This document shows, piece after piece, positions 61,148-64,000 of a stretch of DNA of 64,000 nucleotides; the first letter of the stretch is position 1, and every line of letters begins with the position of its first letter. The translations under genes were made by a program, and so were the position numbers. The notes beneath the pieces are model-generated. The model made no database searches and was not told where the DNA came from. It worked only from the letters and a program-made list of their open reading frames with translations. This stretch comes from Copromyces sp. CBS 386.78. Its lineage: Eukaryota; Ascomycota; Sordariomycetes; Sordariales; Sordariaceae. The DNA is taken from contig MU839159.1 in the NCBI GenBank assembly GCA_030685235.1, forward strand, positions 154,476 through 218,475. Direction: 5' to 3'.

Positions 61148-61217
61148 GTCACAGCGAGGAATCGAACAAGAGTCTGAAGATAAAGAACTACTTTATTAAC
61201 CACTTGGCCACTATGCC
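61148..61217 (-). repeat. tRNA-like head with A-rich tail (pseudogene or SINE)
   Basis: The 70-base minus-strand sequence starts GGCATAGTGGCCAAGTGGTT, with a perfect A-box-like core, and has B-box GTTCGATTCC and a 3' CTGTGAC that pairs with the 5' end at six of seven positions (one being G-T). The anticodon and T stems fail. Directly after it on the minus strand comes an A-rich run (61080-61147). It lies inside the 842-bp TIR element. Confidence 0.55.
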
Positions 61218-61276
61218 AAATTTCTTAAAGAAAGGGCTGGGTTTTCTTACTTATAAAGGGGAAGTTCGATATTATT

Positions 61277-61465
61277 ATTATTTTTTTTCCTAAAGACCCA
61301 TTCGGTAAATATTTTTTAAACTAAGATATCTCGTTATATAGAGGGCGCACGGACCTCTAGCCGGGTGCAAACTGACCGCCAAGATATGGCGCTCATTTTA
61401 GTACCCTTTTAATTTTTAGGGTTAGGGTTATTAATAAAGAAAAAAAACTTGGTCGTTTTCGCTTC
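61277..61465 (-). repeat. Telomere-word A-tailed retroposon with long flanking duplication
   Basis: The minus strand runs AATAACCCTAACCCTAAAAA, GGGTACTAAAATGAGCGCC, GGCTAGAGGTCCGTGCGCCC, GATATCTTAGTTT, CCGAATGGGTCTTTAGG, then an A-rich tail with AATAATAATAA. The flanks share CTTATAAAGGGGAAGTTCGA (61251) and CTTATAAAGGGAAAGTTCGA (61465), continuing to ATATTA: a duplication of about 25 bases with one difference, the kind made by target-primed reverse transcription. Confidence 0.7.
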
Positions 61466-61682
61466 CTTATAAAGGGAAAGTTCGATATTAAAAGAGGAAG
61501 GTTGGAAGGAAGGATTTTAAAAAATTTTCTAGGAAGGTGGGTCCAATTACGTCATGTATGCAAAAATCCTATGGTTGCAGATGTTGCAACCGTTGCAGAT
61601 ATTGCAACCGTTGCAGCACGGTTGCAAATTGTTTTTACCGTTGCATCACCGCTGCAGATGTTAGAAACCGTTGTACAACTAT

Positions 61683-61994
61683 AAAAGCATCCCTATATAC
61701 CCCTAGCTAAGAACTTATTACAATACCTTCCTTACCTGCCGTTTCTTCGCCTACTACCCTAATTTTAAAGGGTCTTCTACTCTTGTATATTTTATATTAA
61801 AATTTTCCTAAGAATATTTACTACGCCGTTTATAAAACCTTTATACGCTAAAATCGGGAGATTTAGAATTAGTTAGCCTAAGAGCCCAAATTCAAAGAAA
61901 TTTACCCCTCTCGCATAGAAAATTAGCCGCCTAAGGATTATTATATAAATATCGATTGGAAATTCATCCGCTTTTATAAAAATAGTAAAATTAA
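61683..61994. mobile_element. Decayed AT-rich spacer
   Basis: Resembles the sequence left of 60841 in composition; no motif recognised. Confidence 0.4.
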
Positions 61995-62299
61995 TTAAAG
62001 CGCAGCTGTTATAGTTAGAGAATAGAGTGTTTATACGAAGTGAGCGAGCATAGCGGAGCTTCTCTATAATGGGGCGAGACCCTTATCAATAATCCCTATA
62101 AGTTTTTCGTCCTATAATTGGTCTATAGACTAATAAATCTATTCCTATTATTAGTTAAAAATTTTTGTAGCCCGTATACGCAATCCGTTCCTATTATTAA
62201 TTTGAACTTTCGGACGTACGGGGGTCCCCGGGGGTATCCCCCGGGTTTATACGTAATAGTAGATTTACGGAAGTCCCCGGGGGTATCCCCTAGGTAGGG

Positions 62300-62600
62300 T
62301 TTTACCTTTACTAATAACCCTAACCCTAAAAATAAAAAAGGATACCAAAATAATTAGTAGAGGATAGCGGTCATTTTAAAACTAGTTAGAGGTCCGTACG
62401 CCTTTTACTTAAGGAGATATCTTAGTGTAAAAAAATTTGCCGAATGGGTCTTTAGAAAAACTAAAAATAAAAAAAAAAAAAATTAAAAATAAAAAAAAAT
62501 TAAAAAAAATTTTTTTTTTTAAAAAAAGTAAAAAAAAAAAAATTTTAGAAATAAAAATAAAAATAGAAATAAAAATAAAAATAAAAATAAAAATAAAAAT
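62300..62600 (+). repeat. Telomere-word A-tailed retroposon-like sequence with (AAAAAT)n tail
   Basis: ATAACCCTAACCCTAAAAAT at about 62312, GAGGTCCGTACGCC, GATATCTTAGTG, GCCGAATGGGTCTTTAG to 62456, then over 140 bases of A-rich tail ending in (AAAAAT)n (62545-62600). Inverse of 32045-32225. Confidence 0.65.
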
Positions 62601-62603
62601 AAA

Positions 62604-62945
62604 TCCAGTTTATTATTTATAATAGACCGTTAAAATCTTAATATTTATAGTAAGTAGAATCCAGTTTATTATTTATAGTAGACCGTTAAAATTTTGACGT
62701 TTATAGTAGGTAGAATCCAGTTTATAATTTATAGTAGACTGTCAAAATTTTAACGTTTATAATAGGTAGAATCTAGCTTATTATTTATAGTAGACCGTCA
62801 AAATTTTACCGTTTATAATAGGTAGAATCCAGTTCTTTATTTACAGTAGACCGTCAAAATTTTAACGTTTATAGTAAGTAGAATCCAGCTTATTAATTAT
62901 AGTAGACTATTAAAATTTTAACGTTTACAGTAGGTAGAATTTAAC
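62604..62945. repeat. About six 56-bp tandem repeats
   Basis: Inverse of the units at 31735-32021; each has a CGTCAAAATTTTGACG-like palindrome (variants by transition). Copy number differs between the two loci, six here against five. Confidence 0.85.
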
Positions 62946-63013
62946 TCTAGACCTATAATAGCTGCGCTTTAGTAAATTCTTCCCGCCTCGTGCCAGAAGA
63001 CGATGTTATAAAA

Positions 63014-63712
63014 AACTCTCCTATTTTTAATATTACTATACTATTATAGGATAAAATATTTTATTAATATATAGTTGGCAAAGATTTACCCGAAGCCCTT
63101 CGCGGTTATAGTACGAAGGAAGATACCCCTTTAATAAATTAGGAATCTATTATAATAAAGTTTATTAATTTATAATATATATATAATACAAAAAATTAAA
63201 TTAAAGGTATATTAATTATTACGGCCCTATTTTAGCTCCTAAAGAATTTTAAGGATATAATTTATATTCCGCTAGAGGTATAGCTGATTACCGTTAGAAA
63301 CTAATTGCCAACCTCTTCTATAAGACTATATTTAAATTTCCGAAGGATAAAGTAGTAATATATCCCTATTGTCTATAAATTTTATTTTAGCCTAGTAATC
63401 TTCGACTAAAGAGAATTCGGATAATACTATTATAATAATACTTATAATAGAAGCCGAAAGGAGATTATAAGGAATACCTACTTCTAATATATAATAAATA
63501 ATTATATATATATAAATAAAATAGGAAATCGCCTACTAGAAATTTAAAAAAAATATAGTAAATTAATGAATCTTTTTTATTATAGCGCTACTAGTAGATT
63601 TACGGCCTTTGAATATTTAAAGTTGCCTATATTCTCTTTATTAAAATTAATTATAAAGGGATAAAAATTAATTATTCTATACGCCTTAATAAATATCCTT
63701 ATTTAATATAGT
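63014..63712. mobile_element. Decayed AT-rich sequence
   Basis: No ORF, domain or terminal repeat recognised. Ends at the hairpin module. Confidence 0.4.
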
Positions 63713-63768
63713 CTTTCCTTGGGCGGAGCCGGATATGCCCTAGGAAGATAGTAAAACGCCCATCTTCT
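63713..63768 (+). repeat. Hairpin module (head of element F family), copy 3
   Basis: AGTCTTTCCTTGGGCGGAGC... through GTAAAACGCCCA matches the heads at 34417 and 40736, then diverges. Followed at 63817-63838 by TAGAGGTCCGTGCGGACCTC, a palindromic word that also occurs in part in the telomere-word retroposons. Confidence 0.6.
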
Positions 63769-63853
63769 AAAATACTTATTTGTTCAATGTTTTAGAATCG
63801 AAATTGCTTCCTTACTAGAGGTCCGTGCGGACCTCTAGCCAGAAATCTAACAC

Positions 63854-64000
63854 TTTTACTTTTATTTTTATTTTTATTTTTATTTTTATTTTTATTTTTA
63901 TTTTTATTTTAATTTTTATTTTTATTTTTATTTTTATTTTTATTTTTATTTTTATTTTTATTTTTATTTTTATTTTTATTTTTATTTTTATTTTTATTTT
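63854..64000. repeat. (ATTTTT)n microsatellite running off the window
   Basis: About 24 six-base units with one or two interruptions (for example at 63909). It continues beyond the window end. Related ATTTTT runs occur at 32027-32070 and inverted at 62545-62600, where they are tails of the telomere-word retroposon, so this may also be such a tail. Confidence 0.95.

Larger units (their letters stand above)
60841..61682. mobile_element. 842-bp element with complex inverted ends made of GCAACCGTT words
   Basis: Left end ATAGTTATACAACGG and right end CCGTTGTACAACTAT are inverse. Behind them both arms carry many GCAACCGTT/GCAACATCT repeats (left 60895-60990, right 61565-61680, inverted), then a shared CATAGGATTTTTGCA and TGACGTAATT. 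Subterminal arrays like these are typical binding sites of DNA transposases such as hAT or KDZ types. No transposase inside: the interior holds a tRNA-like retroposon and a telomere-word retroposon. Arms are little mutated. Confidence 0.7.
61995..63013 (+). mobile_element. Composite repeat E, copy 2 (inverted relative to copy 1)
   Basis: Begins AAAGCGCAGCTGTTATAG and, near its end, has CTATAATAGCTGCGCTTTAG, an inverse pair as in copy 1; homology goes on to CCAGAAGACGATG. It contains the region 62020-62180 (inverse of 32910-33070), twin GC blocks, telomere-word retroposon, A-rich tail and 56-bp tandem units. It lacks the 500-base tRNA-like/T-rich insert of copy 1. Confidence 0.65.

Noticed and set aside
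61148..61217. Functional tRNA gene on the minus strand
   Set aside because: A- and B-box motifs are good, but the anticodon and T stems do not pair, and an A-rich tail follows.
62437..62622. Lys/Ile-rich plus-strand open frame
   Set aside because: Artefact of the (AAAAAT)n tail.
8420..64000. Centromere
   Set aside because: AT-rich, transposon-filled DNA of this size would fit, but subtelomeric or other AT-isochores fit equally; needs CenH3 data.

Overview
The window looks like a filamentous ascomycete (Pezizomycotina) chromosome. It has short spliceosomal introns (60-86 nt) with GT..AG ends and CTAAC-like branch sites, a fungal-type bZIP gene, and repeats mutated in the style of RIP (repeat-induced point mutation). 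Two compartments meet near 8.35-8.42 kb. Positions 1-8,350 have ordinary base composition and hold three supported protein genes. Positions 8,420-64,000 are an AT-rich block made almost entirely of decayed, nested transposable elements, in which CA/TG dinucleotides, and therefore ATG codons, are strongly depleted while CG survives.

Gene-bearing part: a four-exon bZIP transcription factor gene (1154-2168, minus), an uninterrupted RluA/Pus9-type tRNA pseudouridine synthase gene (4613-6091, minus), and a two-exon hotdog-fold acyl-CoA thioesterase-like gene (7385-7915, plus). The last two diverge from a 1.3 kb intergenic region that carries an element with perfect 66-bp inverted arms (6631-6897). 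The three genes do not form a recognisable pathway.

Repeat part, left to right: a solo LTR (8643-8887); a minus-strand Ty3/Gypsy element with its 3' LTR and polypurine tract, truncated at 12985; a degraded block to 20 kb with gag traces; a MITE-like element with 49-bp TIRs (20066-20597); a complete Ty3/Gypsy chromovirus-like element with paired 345-bp LTRs (20849-29145) whose integrase region is interrupted by a 440-bp MITE with 39-bp TIRs and an exact 8-bp target duplication; LTR and gag remnants to 31.6 kb; a composite repeat with 56-bp tandem units (31671-33089) that recurs inverted at 61995-63013; small hairpin-ended elements near 34.4-35.9 and 40.7-41.2 kb; a gag-like remnant at 38.7-39.5 kb; an 8-kb decayed block; a young-looking solo LTR with a perfect 5-bp duplication (49246-49477); a second plus-strand Gypsy pol (about 52.2-57.1 kb); an unclassified block; and an 842-bp element with complex GCAACCGTT-rich inverted ends (60841-61682). 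The window ends inside an (ATTTTT)n array.

No intact autonomous transposon, rRNA gene, convincing functional tRNA gene or CRISPR array is visible. The most interesting material is a set of small, apparently unmutated elements sitting inside heavily mutated retrotransposons, and a family of short A-tailed retroposon-like sequences that begin with a telomere-like or tRNA-like module. Coordinates of decayed elements are approximate unless an exact boundary is stated.
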